From the NCBI RefSeq assembly GCF_000364625.1, contig NZ_KB822603.1:62001-126000 (forward strand): a DNA stretch of 64,000 bases, in the 5' to 3' direction. The position numbers and the translations under genes are program-made. This document shows, in pieces, positions 1 to 8,839 of the stretch. How positions within the stretch are numbered: position 1 is the first letter of the stretch; each line of letters opens with the position of its first letter. Below the pieces are notes generated by a model that searched no databases, was not told the DNA's origin, and was given only the letters and a program-made list of their open reading frames with translations. This stretch comes from Pseudomonas thermotolerans DSM 14292. Lineage in GTDB: Bacteria > Pseudomonadota > Gammaproteobacteria > Pseudomonadales > Pseudomonadaceae.

Positions 1-1
1 C

Positions 2-718
2 GTCGAGGAGATGAAGCGCATTGAGATCCGCGACGACGTCATCGAGATCGGCGCCGCCACTCCGCTGACCGACTGCTACGAGGTGCTGGCCGGCGAATAC
101 CCGGACTTCGGCGCCCTGCTGCACCGCTTCGCCTCCCTGCAGATCCGCAACCAGGGCACCCTGGGCGGCAACATCGGCAACGCCTCGCCGATCGGCGACT
201 CGCCGCCCCTGCTGATCGCCCTGGGCGCCAGCCTGGTACTGCGCAAGGGCAGCCGCACGCGCACCCTGCCGCTGGAAGACTTCTTCCTCGACTACCGGAT
301 CACCGCCCGCGAGGAAGGCGAGTTCATCGAGCGGATCATCGTCCCGCGCGCCCACTCCAGCCAGGCGTTCCGCGCCTACAAGGTATCCAAGCGCCTGGAC
401 GACGACATCTCCGCGGTCTGCGCGGCCTTCAACCTGGACATCGCGGACGGCCGGGTACGCAGCGCACGCATCGCCTTCGGCGGCATGGCGGCAATCCCCA
501 AGCGCGCCGCCGCCTGCGAAGCCGCCCTGCAGGGCGCTGCCTGGACCCAGGCCAGCATCGAACAGGCCTGCGAGGCGCTGGCCGCGGACTTCACCCCGCT
601 CAGCGATTTCCGCGCCAGCAAGGAGTACCGCCAGCTGACCGCCCAGAACCTGTTGCGCAAATTCTTCCTCGAGCTGACCGCTCCCGAAGTCGAAACCCGG
701 GTGACCGCCTATGTCTAA
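2..718 (+). CDS. xdhA: Xanthine dehydrogenase small subunit, 5' end outside window
   Basis: This is the C-terminal half of the FAD/iron-sulfur subunit of xanthine dehydrogenase, which with XdhB oxidises hypoxanthine and xanthine to urate in the cytoplasm. The reading frame is open through base 2, so the gene begins before the window; the ATG at 11 is internal. What remains is the FAD-binding domain, with the family hallmark TLGGNIGNASPIGDSPP about 50 residues in, followed by the CO dehydrogenase flavoprotein C-terminal domain. The N-terminal 2Fe-2S domains are not visible. The stop codon overlaps the xdhB start by 8 bases, so the subunits are probably translationally coupled. Assignment is secure from the motif and the xdhB-xdhC neighbours. 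Confidence 0.95.
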   Translation, partial: VEEMKRIEIRDDVIEIGAATPLTDCYEVLAGEYPDFGALLHRFASLQIRNQGTLGGNIGNASPIGDSPPLLIALGASLVLRKGSRTRTLPLEDFFLDYRITAREEGEFIERIIVPRAHSSQAFRAYKVSKRLDDDISAVCAAFNLDIADGRVRSARIAFGGMAAIPKRAAACEAALQGAAWTQASIEQACEALAADFTPLSDFRASKEYRQLTAQNLLRKFFLELTAPEVETRVTAYV

Positions 719-3104
719 CCATCTGCCCATCAAGAGCCAGGAAGAGCTGGCCGCCCTGTTCCGCCAGGACATCGCCACCGGCGTCGGCAAGAGCGTCAGG
801 CACGAGAGCGCCGCCAAGCACGTTAGCGGCGAAGCCGTGTACGTCGACGACCGCCTGGAGTTCCCCAACCAGTTGCACGTCTACGCCCGACTCTCCGACC
901 GGGCCCACGCGCGCATCCTGAGTATCGATACCACGCCCTGCTACCAGTTCCCGGGGGTGGCCATCGCCATCACCGCCAAGGACGTGCCCGGCAAGCTGGA
1001 CATCGGCGCCGTAGCGGCCGGCGACCCGCTGCTCGCCGACGGCAAGGTGGAGTACGTCGGCCAGGTGGTCCTGGCGGTCGCCGCCGACAGCCTGGAGACC
1101 GCGCGCAAGGCCGCCCAGGCGGCGATCATCGAATACGAGGACCTGGAGCCGGTGCTCGACGTGGTGGAGGCCTACCGCCGGCAGCACTACGTGCTGGAAC
1201 CGCACCAGCACAAGCGTGGCGACTCCGCGGCGGCGCTGGCCAGGGCCAAGCACCGCCTGCAAGGCAGCCTGCACATCGGCGGCCAGGAGCACTTCTACCT
1301 GGAGACCCAGATCTCCTCGGTGCTGCCCACCGAGGACGGCGGCATGTACGTCTACACCTCCACCCAGAACCCCACCGAGGTGCAGAAGCTGATCGCCGAG
1401 GTACTCGGCGTGCCGATGAACAAGATCGTCATCGACATGCGCCGCATGGGCGGCGGCTTCGGCGGCAAGGAAACCCAGGCCGCCGGCCCGGCCTGCCTGT
1501 GCGCGGTGATCGCCCGCCTCACCGGGCGGCCGACCAAGATGCGCCTGCCGCGCATGGAAGACATGACCATGACCGGCAAGCGCCATCCCTTCTACGTGGA
1601 GTACGACATCGGCTTCGACGACGACGGCCTGCTGCACGGCATCGAGCTGCAGCTGGCTGGCAACTGCGGCTACTCGCCGGATCTCTCCGGGTCCATCGTC
1701 GACCGCGCCATGTTCCATGCGGACAACGCCTACTTCCTCGAAAATGCCACCATCACCGGCCTGCGCTGCAAGACCAACACCGCCTCGAACACCGCCTACC
1801 GCGGCTTCGGCGGCCCGCAGGGGATGGTCGCCATCGAGGAGATCATGGAAGTGATCGCCCGCCACCTCGGCAAGGATCCGCTGGAGGTGCGCAAGCTGAA
1901 CTACTACGGCAAGGACGAGCGCAACGTCACCCACTACTACCAGACCGTCGAGCACAACATGCTCGCCGAGATGACCGCCGAGCTGGAGGCAAGCGCCGAG
2001 TACGCCCGCCGCCGCGAGGAGATCCGCGCCTTCAACGCCACCAGTCCGGTGCTCAGGAAGGGCCTGGCACTGACCCCGGTGAAGTTCGGCATCAGCTTCA
2101 CCGCTACCTTCCTCAACCAGGCCGGGGCGCTGATCCACGTCTACACCGACGGCTCCATCCACCTGAACCACGGCGGCACCGAGATGGGCCAGGGCCTCAA
2201 CACGAAGGTCGCCCAGGTGGTGGCCCAAGTGTTCAGCGTGGACATCTCGCGCATCCAGATCACCGCCACCAACACCGACAAGGTGCCCAACACCTCTCCG
2301 ACCGCCGCCTCCTCCGGCGCCGACCTCAACGGCATGGCGGCGAAGAACGCCGCGGAGACCATCAAGAAGCGCCTGGTGGACTTCCTGGTCGGCCACTTCC
2401 GGGTCACCGAGGAGGACGTGGAGTTCCGCAACGGCCAGGTGCGGGTGCGCGAGCAGTACCTGTCCTTCGAGGAGGTCATCCAGCTGGCCTACTTCAACCA
2501 GATCTCGCTGTCCGCCACCGGCTTCTACCGCACGCCGAAGATCTACTATGACCGCGACAAGGCCCGCGGCCGGCCGTTCTACTACTACGCCTACGGCGTG
2601 GCCTGCGTGGAGACCATCGTCGACACCCTGACCGGCGAGTACCGCATGCTGCGTGCCGACATCCTCCACGACGTGGGGGCCTCGCTGAACCCGGCGATCG
2701 ACATCGGCCAGGTGGAAGGCGCCTTCGTGCAGGGCATGGGCTGGCTGACCACCGAGGAGCTGGTCTGGAACGACAAGGGCAAGCTGCTCACCAACGGCCC
2801 GGCCAGCTACAAGATTCCGGCCATCGCCGACATGCCCATCGACCTGCGCGTGCGCCTGGTGGAGAACCGCAAGAACCCCGAGCAGACGGTGTTCCACTCC
2901 AAGGCCGTGGGCGAGCCGCCATTCATGCTCGGCATCGCCGCCTGGTGCGCCCTCAAGGACGCCGTGGCCAGCCTCGGCGACTACCGGTTGCACCCGCGCC
3001 TCGACGCCCCGGCCACCCCGGAACGCGTGCTGATGGCCATCCAGCAGATCCGCGCCGCCACCCGCCAGGTAGCAGTCCCGGCGCTGGACGAGGTGAACGC
3101 ATGA
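711..3104 (+). CDS. xdhB: Xanthine dehydrogenase molybdopterin-binding subunit
   Basis: This 797-residue protein is the large catalytic subunit of xanthine dehydrogenase, carrying the molybdenum cofactor. Family motifs are visible in order: the glycine-rich GGGFGGKE near residue 246, AYRGFGGPQG near 361, EMGQGLN near 490, and KAVGEPPFMLG near 731, in which Glu735 is the expected catalytic base. The length fits bacterial two-subunit XDH. It overlaps xdhA by 8 bases and is followed 40 bases later by xdhC, the usual maturation partner. A long open frame on the opposite strand over this gene is a high-GC shadow. Confidence 0.97.
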   Translation: MSNHLPIKSQEELAALFRQDIATGVGKSVRHESAAKHVSGEAVYVDDRLEFPNQLHVYARLSDRAHARILSIDTTPCYQFPGVAIAITAKDVPGKLDIGAVAAGDPLLADGKVEYVGQVVLAVAADSLETARKAAQAAIIEYEDLEPVLDVVEAYRRQHYVLEPHQHKRGDSAAALARAKHRLQGSLHIGGQEHFYLETQISSVLPTEDGGMYVYTSTQNPTEVQKLIAEVLGVPMNKIVIDMRRMGGGFGGKETQAAGPACLCAVIARLTGRPTKMRLPRMEDMTMTGKRHPFYVEYDIGFDDDGLLHGIELQLAGNCGYSPDLSGSIVDRAMFHADNAYFLENATITGLRCKTNTASNTAYRGFGGPQGMVAIEEIMEVIARHLGKDPLEVRKLNYYGKDERNVTHYYQTVEHNMLAEMTAELEASAEYARRREEIRAFNATSPVLRKGLALTPVKFGISFTATFLNQAGALIHVYTDGSIHLNHGGTEMGQGLNTKVAQVVAQVFSVDISRIQITATNTDKVPNTSPTAASSGADLNGMAAKNAAETIKKRLVDFLVGHFRVTEEDVEFRNGQVRVREQYLSFEEVIQLAYFNQISLSATGFYRTPKIYYDRDKARGRPFYYYAYGVACVETIVDTLTGEYRMLRADILHDVGASLNPAIDIGQVEGAFVQGMGWLTTEELVWNDKGKLLTNGPASYKIPAIADMPIDLRVRLVENRKNPEQTVFHSKAVGEPPFMLGIAAWCALKDAVASLGDYRLHPRLDAPATPERVLMAIQQIRAATRQVAVPALDEVNA

Positions 3105-3144
3105 CGCAGCGGCACTTCCTTCCCCTGATCGAGGCCCGTCGACC

Positions 3145-3987
3145 ATGAACGACTGGATCAGCGCCCTCGCCGAGCTGCAGCGCCGCGGCGAACCCTGCGT
3201 GCTGGTGACCATCATCGAGGAGCGCGGCTCCACGCCGCGCAACGCCGGCTCCAAGATGGTGGTCAGCGCCGAGCGCTGCTACGAGACCATCGGCGGCGGC
3301 CATCTGGAGTACAAGGCCATCGCCATCGCCCGCGAGATGCTCGCCAGCCGCAGCCAGGGCACCCGCCTAGAGCGCTTCAGCTTGGGCGCCAGCCTCGGCC
3401 AGTGCTGCGGCGGCGCCACCGTGCTGCTGTTCGAGCCGATGGGCCAGCCGCAGGCGCAGATCGCCGTGTTCGGCGCCGGCCACGTCGGCCGCGCCCTGGT
3501 GCCGCTGCTCGCCAGCCTGCCCTGCCGGGTGCGCTGGATCGATTCGCGGGAGACGGAATTCCCCGAGGTGCTGCCGCCCGGCGTAGAGAAGGTGGTCAGC
3601 GAGGAAGTGGTCGACGAGGTGGCCGAGATGCCCGCCGGCAGCTACTTCATCGTCATGACCCACAACCACCAGCTGGATCTGGAGCTCACCGCGGCCATCC
3701 TCAAACGCAACGACTTCGCCTACTACGGACTGATCGGCTCGCGCACCAAGCGCGTCAAGTTCGAGCACCGCCTGCGCGAGCGCGGCTTCGCCGCGGACGT
3801 GGTGCAGCGCATGCGCTGCCCCATGGGTCTGCCCGAAGTGAAGGGCAAGCTGCCCATGGAAATCGCCATCTCCATTGCCGGCGAGGTGATCGCCACCTAT
3901 AACGCCACCTTCGGCCAGAAGGAGGCCAAGCAGGGAGAATCCAGCGTCGCCCGGCTGCTGCCGGATTCGCGCCGGGCCCGCTCCTAG
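3145..3987 (+). CDS. xdhC: Xanthine dehydrogenase accessory protein XdhC
   Basis: XdhC binds molybdenum cofactor, promotes its sulfuration and inserts it into XdhB. The 280-residue protein has the N-terminal XdhC/CoxI signature around GSTPRNAGSK and IGGGHLEY, then a Rossmann-type second domain with the nucleotide motif GAGHVGRAL near residue 110 and the conserved GLIGSRTKR segment. It lies 40 bases after xdhB, in the order expected for xdhABC. A 124-base gap containing an inverted repeat separates it from guaD. Confidence 0.96.
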   Translation: MNDWISALAELQRRGEPCVLVTIIEERGSTPRNAGSKMVVSAERCYETIGGGHLEYKAIAIAREMLASRSQGTRLERFSLGASLGQCCGGATVLLFEPMGQPQAQIAVFGAGHVGRALVPLLASLPCRVRWIDSRETEFPEVLPPGVEKVVSEEVVDEVAEMPAGSYFIVMTHNHQLDLELTAAILKRNDFAYYGLIGSRTKRVKFEHRLRERGFAADVVQRMRCPMGLPEVKGKLPMEIAISIAGEVIATYNATFGQKEAKQGESSVARLLPDSRRARS

Positions 3988-4016
3988 CCCGGCGCGCTGC
4001 CCCCAAACAGCTCCCA

Positions 4017-4080
4017 GCCATGGGAGAGGCGGTTGGGGGGCGGGGTTCGACCGCCCACTCGCCCCTCAGCCTCCCATGGC
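4017..4080. repeat. Inverted repeat between xdhC and guaD
   Basis: A perfect 10-base inverted repeat, GCCATGGGAG at 4017-4026 and CTCCCATGGC at 4071-4080, flanks a GC-rich centre that can itself pair in part (AGGCGG against CCGCC). RNA from this stretch could fold into a long hairpin 32 bases before the guaD start. There is no T-run, so it is not a typical terminator; it could be an mRNA-stability hairpin or a REP-like element. Confidence 0.6.
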
Positions 4081-4111
4081 CGGGACGAACGCCTACGAGA
4101 ACGAGACAGAC

Positions 4112-5416
4112 ATGACCAGTTCCCTGAAAGCCTACCGCGCCGCCATCCTGCACAGCCTCGCCGACCCGGCCGAAGTCGGCATCGAGCGTTCCTACGAGTA
4201 CTTCGAGGACGGCGTGCTGCTGGTCGAGGACGGCCGCATCGTCGAGGCCGGCCCGGCGGAACGCCTGCTGCCGAAGCTGAACGGCGTGGCGGTGCACGAA
4301 TACCGCAACGCACTGATCACCCCCGGCTTCGTCGACACCCACATCCACTACCCGCAGACCGGCATGATCGCCTCCTACGGCGAGCAGTTGCTGGACTGGC
4401 TGAACACCTACACCTTCCCCACCGAGCGGCAGTTCGCCGACCCGGCCAAGGCCGCCGAGGTGGCGGAGATCTTCCTCAAGGAGCTGCTGCGCAACGGCAC
4501 CACCACCGCCCTGGTGTTCGGCACCGTGCACAAGGAGTCGGTGGACGCCTTCTTCGCCGCCGCCGAGAAGCTCGACCTGCGGATGATCGCCGGCAAGGTG
4601 CTGATGGACCGCAACGCCCCGGACTACCTGACCGACACCCCGGAGTCCGGCTATGCGGACAGCAAGGAGCTGATCGAGCGCTGGCACGGCAAGGGCCGCC
4701 TGCACTACGCGGTGACTCCGCGCTTCGCGCCGACCAGCAGCCCCGAGCAGCTGGAACTCGCCGGTCGGCTGTTCGCTGAGTACCCGGGCCTGTACATGCA
4801 CACCCACCTATCCGAGAACCGCAAGGAGATCGACTGGGTGAAAGAGCTGTTCCCCGAACGCCAGGGCTACCTGGACGTCTACGACCACTACCGGCTGATC
4901 GGCCCGCGCGCGGTGTTCGCCCACGGCGTGCATCTGTGCGACGCGGAGTGCCGGCGCCTGGCGGAGACCGGCTCGGCGGTGGCCTTCTGCCCCACCTCCA
5001 ACCTGTTCCTCGGCAGCGGCCTGTTCGACCTGGAGAAGCTGGAAGGCCACGGCGTGCGCGTGGGACTCGGCACCGACGTGGGCGCCGGCACCAGCTTCAG
5101 CCAGCTGCAGTCGCTCAACGAGGCCTACAAGGTGCTGCAGCTGCAGGGCAAGAAGCTGGATCCCTTCAAGTCCCTGTACCTGGCCACCCTGGGCGGCGCC
5201 CGGGCGCTGTACCTGGACGAGCGCATCGGCAACTTCGCCGCCGGCAAGGACGCCGACTTCGTGGTCCTCGACTACCAGGCCACTCCGCTGCTCGCCTACC
5301 GCATGCAGCAGGCGCGTAGCCTGGCCGAGCGGCTGTTCGCCCTGACCATCCTCGGCGACGACCGCGCGGTGCTGGAAACCTTCGCCGCCGGGCAGAGCGT
5401 CCACCGCCGCGCCTGA
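4112..5416 (+). CDS. guaD: Guanine deaminase
   Basis: Guanine deaminase hydrolyses guanine to xanthine and ammonia, feeding xanthine dehydrogenase encoded just upstream. The 434-residue protein shows the amidohydrolase metal site: H77 and H79 in THIH, the HTHLSEN segment at H230/H232, FAHGVHL at H271, and GLGTDVGAG with Asp322. An upstream in-frame ATG exists at 4076, but the family N-terminus aligns with MTSSLKAYRAAIL at 4112, so I chose that start. It is probably co-transcribed with xdhABC, although the hairpin in the gap could adjust expression. Confidence 0.96.
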   Translation: MTSSLKAYRAAILHSLADPAEVGIERSYEYFEDGVLLVEDGRIVEAGPAERLLPKLNGVAVHEYRNALITPGFVDTHIHYPQTGMIASYGEQLLDWLNTYTFPTERQFADPAKAAEVAEIFLKELLRNGTTTALVFGTVHKESVDAFFAAAEKLDLRMIAGKVLMDRNAPDYLTDTPESGYADSKELIERWHGKGRLHYAVTPRFAPTSSPEQLELAGRLFAEYPGLYMHTHLSENRKEIDWVKELFPERQGYLDVYDHYRLIGPRAVFAHGVHLCDAECRRLAETGSAVAFCPTSNLFLGSGLFDLEKLEGHGVRVGLGTDVGAGTSFSQLQSLNEAYKVLQLQGKKLDPFKSLYLATLGGARALYLDERIGNFAAGKDADFVVLDYQATPLLAYRMQQARSLAERLFALTILGDDRAVLETFAAGQSVHRRA

Positions 5417-5508
5417 GCCATCCGTCGCGCGCCGGGTGCAGCGGCCACTGCCCCTGGCGCGCCCGGCGATGGATAATGCCGCTTCCCCCGACCACGGAGC
5501 GCACCGCC

Positions 5509-5895
5509 ATGTCCGCCGATCCCCGGCTCGCCATCCTCGAACACCCCAAGGCCCTGAACTGCACCGTCTACCGTCCCGACGAGGAGGATCCGGACGCCGA
5601 GGAGCTGGACCTCGGCGACGGCAAGCTGGTGTTCGGCGGCCCCTTCGAACCGCCCGCCGACTGGGACGCCCAGGAGCGCGAGGAATACTTCGACGACACC
5701 GACCCGGCGCTGTTCGTCACCGCGCGCATCGAGTGCGACCTGGCACCCGGCAGCCAGGGCCATTTCGAGGTGGAGCCCGGCGACTTCGTGGCGGTGCTCA
5801 CCGGCCGCGGCAAGGTGCAGATGTACTTCGTCTACGACTACACCGATGACGACAGCGGCCGCGAATACGTGCTGATCCGCGACGACGAGGAGTAA
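5509..5895 (+). CDS. Conserved hypothetical acidic protein
   Basis: This 128-residue protein is strongly acidic (runs such as DEEDPDAEELD near the N-terminus and a DDEE end), has no signal peptide or membrane segment, and matches no family I can name. The start at 5509 is preceded by a GGAGC sequence; an upstream in-frame ATG at 5476 gives a less typical N-terminus. It lies 92 bases after guaD on the same strand and just before a strong terminator, so it may be the last gene of the xdh-guaD transcript. No function is inferred. Confidence 0.75.
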   Translation: MSADPRLAILEHPKALNCTVYRPDEEDPDAEELDLGDGKLVFGGPFEPPADWDAQEREEYFDDTDPALFVTARIECDLAPGSQGHFEVEPGDFVAVLTGRGKVQMYFVYDYTDDDSGREYVLIRDDEE

Positions 5896-5906
5896 GGCGC
5901 GCCCAC

Positions 5907-5942
5907 GAAAAAGCCCCGCAGGCGCATGCCGGCGGGGCTTTC
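5907..5942. terminator. Bidirectional intrinsic terminator
   Basis: A GC-rich stem, GCCCCGC paired with GCGGGGC around 5913-5938, is flanked by A-rich bases on the left and TTTC on the right. It lies between the convergent 5509-5895 gene and the GntR gene and can serve both strands. Confidence 0.8.
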
Positions 5943-5961
5943 CTGCATCTGGCCTTGCCGA

Positions 5962-6732
5962 TCAGCGGCTGGCGTTGGCCCGGGCGTTCTTCTTGCGGCT
6001 CTGCAACAGGTGCGAGAACACCGCGTGCAGATCGTCCGAGGCGCTTTCTTCGTCAAGGTTCAGCTTGCTGTCGATGTGGTCCATGTGGTGCATCATCAGC
6101 TGCACCGCCTTCTCTGTATCCCGCGCCTCGATGGCATCCAGCAGCTGGTTGTGCTCGTCATAGGAGCAGTGCGAACGGCTACCGCTCTCGTACTGGGCGA
6201 TGATCAGCGAGGTCTGCGACACCAGGCTGCGCTGGAAGCTGACCAGCGGGGCGTTGCGTGCCGCCTCGGCGAGCTTCAGGTGGAACTCGCCGGAGAGGCG
6301 GATGCCGGTGCCGCGGTCGCCGCGCGAGAAGCTGTCCTGCTCGTCGCGGACCATCTGGCGCAGCTCGGCGAGCTGCTCGGCCGTGGCGTGCTGCACCGCC
6401 AGCTCGGTGATGGCGCGCTCCACCAGGCGGCGCGCGTAGAAGATCTGCCGGGCTTCCTCGACGCTCGGGCTGGCGACCGCCGCGCCGCGGTTCGGGCGTA
6501 GCACCACCACGCCCTCGTGGGCCAGGCGCGACAGGGCGCGGCGGATGATGGTGCGACTGACGCCGAAGATCTCGCCCAGCGCTTCTTCGCTGAGCTTGGT
6601 ACCGGGGGCCAGCCGCTGCTCGAGGATCACATCGAAGATATGGGCGTAGACGACGTCATCCTGCGTCCCGCTGCGGCTGGCCTTGCCTGCGCGCGGCTGC
6701 TTCTTGAGAGGCTGCAATTCTTCGTTGTTCAT
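5962..6732 (-). CDS. GntR-family regulator (FCD type), probable purine-catabolism repressor
   Basis: The protein (256 residues from the 6732 ATG) has an N-terminal winged helix typical of GntR proteins, with KLSEEALGEIFGVSRTIIRRAL as the recognition region (written here as the span near residues 48-69), followed by an all-helical FCD ligand-binding domain with conserved Arg/His positions such as EFHLKL. FCD regulators usually bind a small acid or metabolite and release DNA. A start at 6741 is also possible. The gene lies between guaD and the purine permease, and its own upstream region carries the same TTGTxTACAA palindrome seen at three other promoters in this region. I infer that it is the local, autoregulated repressor; P. 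aeruginosa has a GntR gene (PA1520, from memory) at this place. Confidence 0.88.
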   Translation of the reverse strand: MNNEELQPLKKQPRAGKASRSGTQDDVVYAHIFDVILEQRLAPGTKLSEEALGEIFGVSRTIIRRALSRLAHEGVVVLRPNRGAAVASPSVEEARQIFYARRLVERAITELAVQHATAEQLAELRQMVRDEQDSFSRGDRGTGIRLSGEFHLKLAEAARNAPLVSFQRSLVSQTSLIIAQYESGSRSHCSYDEHNQLLDAIEARDTEKAVQLMMHHMDHIDSKLNLDEESASDDLHAVFSHLLQSRKKNARANASR

Positions 6733-6838
6733 CGTGGCTCGCATCGATATGGGAGAGCGGACAAGCGAGACTGTACTGCCCTCCTCCCAGCGTTTGGCAA
6801 GCATGTGCGGCGGACAGTAACGAATCGGAAGTGGGCCC

Positions 6839-6850
6839 ATTGTACACAAT
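6839..6850. promoter_or_regulatory. Candidate GntR operator upstream of gntR
   Basis: The sequence ATTGTACACAAT has TTGT and ACAA arms around a 2-base centre. On the gntR coding strand it reads ATTGTGTACAAT, where TACAAT could act as a -10 element. The near-identical site at 13337-13348 and two close relatives at 7236 and 13519 make chance unlikely. It suggests autoregulation. Confidence 0.6.
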
Positions 6851-7226
6851 TCGATCAACCCGCACAGGCGTCCTCGCCGTCCCGGACACCTCGTGGCGTT
6901 TTTTCGCCGCTTCGCCGCGGCCGCCCATCGCCCTGCACCCCCTGGCGGATGTCGCCCCGGGCCCTGCGGTTCGTCCGGATCCGGGCCTGCTCAGTTTTTT
7001 TCATTACTAGCCCGGCTCCTGATAGAGCATTTCTGACTTTTGGGACAGTTTTCCGTCCCCGACGTCATCGGCCACGAATCGTCGCTCGGCTCCGGGAAGT
7101 TTTCCTAAGTGGTTGTCCATAAAGGAATTTTCCGGATCGACCAGGAACGGCATTGTCGCACCGAGTCGCTCGAGTGAGATGGCGGATGCCGGCAGGGTTC
7201 GATGGATGCAACAATCAAAACAATAT

Positions 7227-7254
7227 TTGCTTTTTTTGTACACAAAAGCATAAT
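7227..7254 (+). promoter_or_regulatory. Candidate sigma-70 promoter of the purine permease gene
   Basis: TTGCTT at 7227-7232 and CATAAT at 7249-7254 are separated by 16 bases, an acceptable sigma-70 arrangement with a strong -10. The palindrome TTGTACACAA lies entirely in the spacer, an ideal position for a repressor to block RNA polymerase. Confidence 0.55.
7236..7245. promoter_or_regulatory. Candidate GntR operator in the permease promoter
   Basis: TTGTACACAA is identical in its 10-base core to the sites before gntR and hiuH. It sits between the -35 and -10 elements of the permease promoter, so binding should repress. Confidence 0.65.
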
Positions 7255-7385
7255 CCGCCCGTACGCTTCCTGACCCTGAAGTCAACTAATGGAAGCCGCA
7301 CCTCAGCCTTTACCTGCCTCGCGTTCCAGGCCACGGCCTGCGGATATGGGCGCTCATAATAACAAGCACTTGAGGAGAGCTCGCT

Positions 7386-8735
7386 GTGGAAAGCACCAAA
7401 CAAGAACAACGGGGCATCCCGCTCGCCCGCCCCACCGGCAAGGGTCTGTTGGAACGCCTGTTCAAGCTGAGCCTGCATGGAACCACGGTGAAGACCGAGC
7501 TGGCCGCCGGCTTGACCACCTTCATCACCATGGCCTACATCGTCTTCGTCAACCCCAACATCATGGCCGATGCCGGCGTCGACCACGGCGCAGCCTTCGT
7601 CGCTACCTGTCTGGCGGCGGCCCTCGGCTGCCTGCTGATGGGCCTGTACGCCAACTGGCCGGTAGGCCTGGCGCCGGGCATGGGCCTCAACGCCTTCTTC
7701 ACCTACACCGTGGTGCAGACCATGGGCCACAGCTGGCAGGTGGCCCTCGGCGCGGTGTTCCTCTCCGGCGTGCTGTTCATGATCCTGACCTTCTCGCGGA
7801 TCCGCGAATGGCTGCTGAACAGCATCCCCAGCAGCCTGCGCTTCGCCATGGGTGCCGGAGTCGGGCTATTCCTCGGGCTGATCGGCCTGAAGACCGCCGG
7901 CATCGTGGTCGCCCATCCGGCCACCCTGCTGCATCTCGGCGATCTCACCAGCCCCGGCCCGCTGCTCGCCGCCATCTGCTTTCTGATGATCGCCGTGCTG
8001 GAATACCGCCGGGTGTTCGGTGCCATCCTGATCAGCATCCTCGGCGTCACCCTGGCTGGCCTGGCCCTGGGCCTGGTGGAGTTCGGCGGGGTGTTCTCCG
8101 TGCCGCCGAGCCTGACGCCCACCCTGATGGCCATGGACGTGCGCGGCGCCCTCGACGTGACCATGATCAGCGTGATCTTCGCCTTCCTGTTCGTGCACAT
8201 GTTCGACACCGCCGGCACCCTGATGGGCGTGGCGCAGCGTGCCCAACTGGTCAAGGAGGACGGCCGCATCGAGAACCTCTCCAAGGCCATGAAGGCCGAT
8301 AGCGCCTCCAGCGTGGTCGGCGCCGCGCTCGGCGTGCCGCCGGTAACCAGCTACGTGGAGAGCGCCGCGGGCGTCGCCGCCGGCGGGCGTACCGGCCTGA
8401 CCGCGGTGGTGGTCGGCCTGCTGTTCGTCGCCGCGATGTTCTTCGCCCCGCTGGCCGGGATGATCCCCGCCTACGCCACCGCCGGCGCGCTGATCTACGT
8501 GGCGATGCTGATGATGGGCGGCATGGCGCACATCGAGTGGAAGGAACACACCGAGAGCATCCCGGCGATCGTCACCGCAATCATGATGCCGCTGACCTTT
8601 TCGGTGGCCGACGGCATCGCCCTGGGCTTCATCACCTACGTGGTCATGAAGCTGTTCACCGGCAAGCACAGGGATATCTCCCTGAGCCTGTATTCACTTG
8701 CAGCAATTTTTGTAGCCAAGTTCGTCTTCCTGTAA
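7386..8735 (+). CDS. NCS2-family purine permease (AzgA/PbuG type)
   Basis: This 449-residue inner-membrane protein has about a dozen hydrophobic segments and resembles the AzgA/PbuG branch of nucleobase transporters, which import adenine, guanine or hypoxanthine by proton symport. Family features include TTFITMAYIVFVNP near the N-terminus, LAPGMGLNAFF near residue 100, and HMFDTAGTLMGVA and GVPPVTSYVESAAG in the second half. It starts with GTG at 7386, preceded by GAGGAG at good spacing. Its promoter carries the operator palindrome shared with the urate genes, so it is probably induced together with them. The exact nucleobase cannot be told from sequence. Confidence 0.92.
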   Translation: MESTKQEQRGIPLARPTGKGLLERLFKLSLHGTTVKTELAAGLTTFITMAYIVFVNPNIMADAGVDHGAAFVATCLAAALGCLLMGLYANWPVGLAPGMGLNAFFTYTVVQTMGHSWQVALGAVFLSGVLFMILTFSRIREWLLNSIPSSLRFAMGAGVGLFLGLIGLKTAGIVVAHPATLLHLGDLTSPGPLLAAICFLMIAVLEYRRVFGAILISILGVTLAGLALGLVEFGGVFSVPPSLTPTLMAMDVRGALDVTMISVIFAFLFVHMFDTAGTLMGVAQRAQLVKEDGRIENLSKAMKADSASSVVGAALGVPPVTSYVESAAGVAAGGRTGLTAVVVGLLFVAAMFFAPLAGMIPAYATAGALIYVAMLMMGGMAHIEWKEHTESIPAIVTAIMMPLTFSVADGIALGFITYVVMKLFTGKHRDISLSLYSLAAIFVAKFVFL

Positions 8736-8755
8736 GCTCCGGGCAGATGCTGACG

Positions 8756-8787
8756 GGCCCGGCCGCACCAGCGACCGGGCCTTTCTC
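8756..8787 (+). terminator. Intrinsic terminator after the purine permease
   Basis: GGCCCGG (8756-8762) pairs with CCGGGCC (8775-8781), followed by TTTCTC. It lies 20 bases after the permease stop codon and before the LysE gene. Confidence 0.7.
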
Positions 8788-8839
8788 ATGGCTGCCACGA
8801 ACGAGCCAGACTCGTTCCTAACCCTTCGTCGAGGTGCGC

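Larger units (their letters stand above)
6733..7385. other. 653-base divergent regulatory region between gntR and the purine permease
   Basis: No convincing gene lies here; short open frames have atypical composition. The region is less GC-rich than its neighbours, especially 6990-7260. It contains one operator-like palindrome near the gntR side (6839-6850) and one within the permease promoter (7236-7245). The stretch 6851-7220 is unusually long for a promoter region and I recognise nothing in it. Confidence 0.6.

Noticed and set aside
600..3254. Very long minus-strand open frame (884 codons) over xdhB
   Set aside because: It mirrors xdhB in a high-GC frame, has repetitive composition rich in Val, Gly, Ala, Leu and His, and no start context or family similarity. 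The plus-strand gene explains it.
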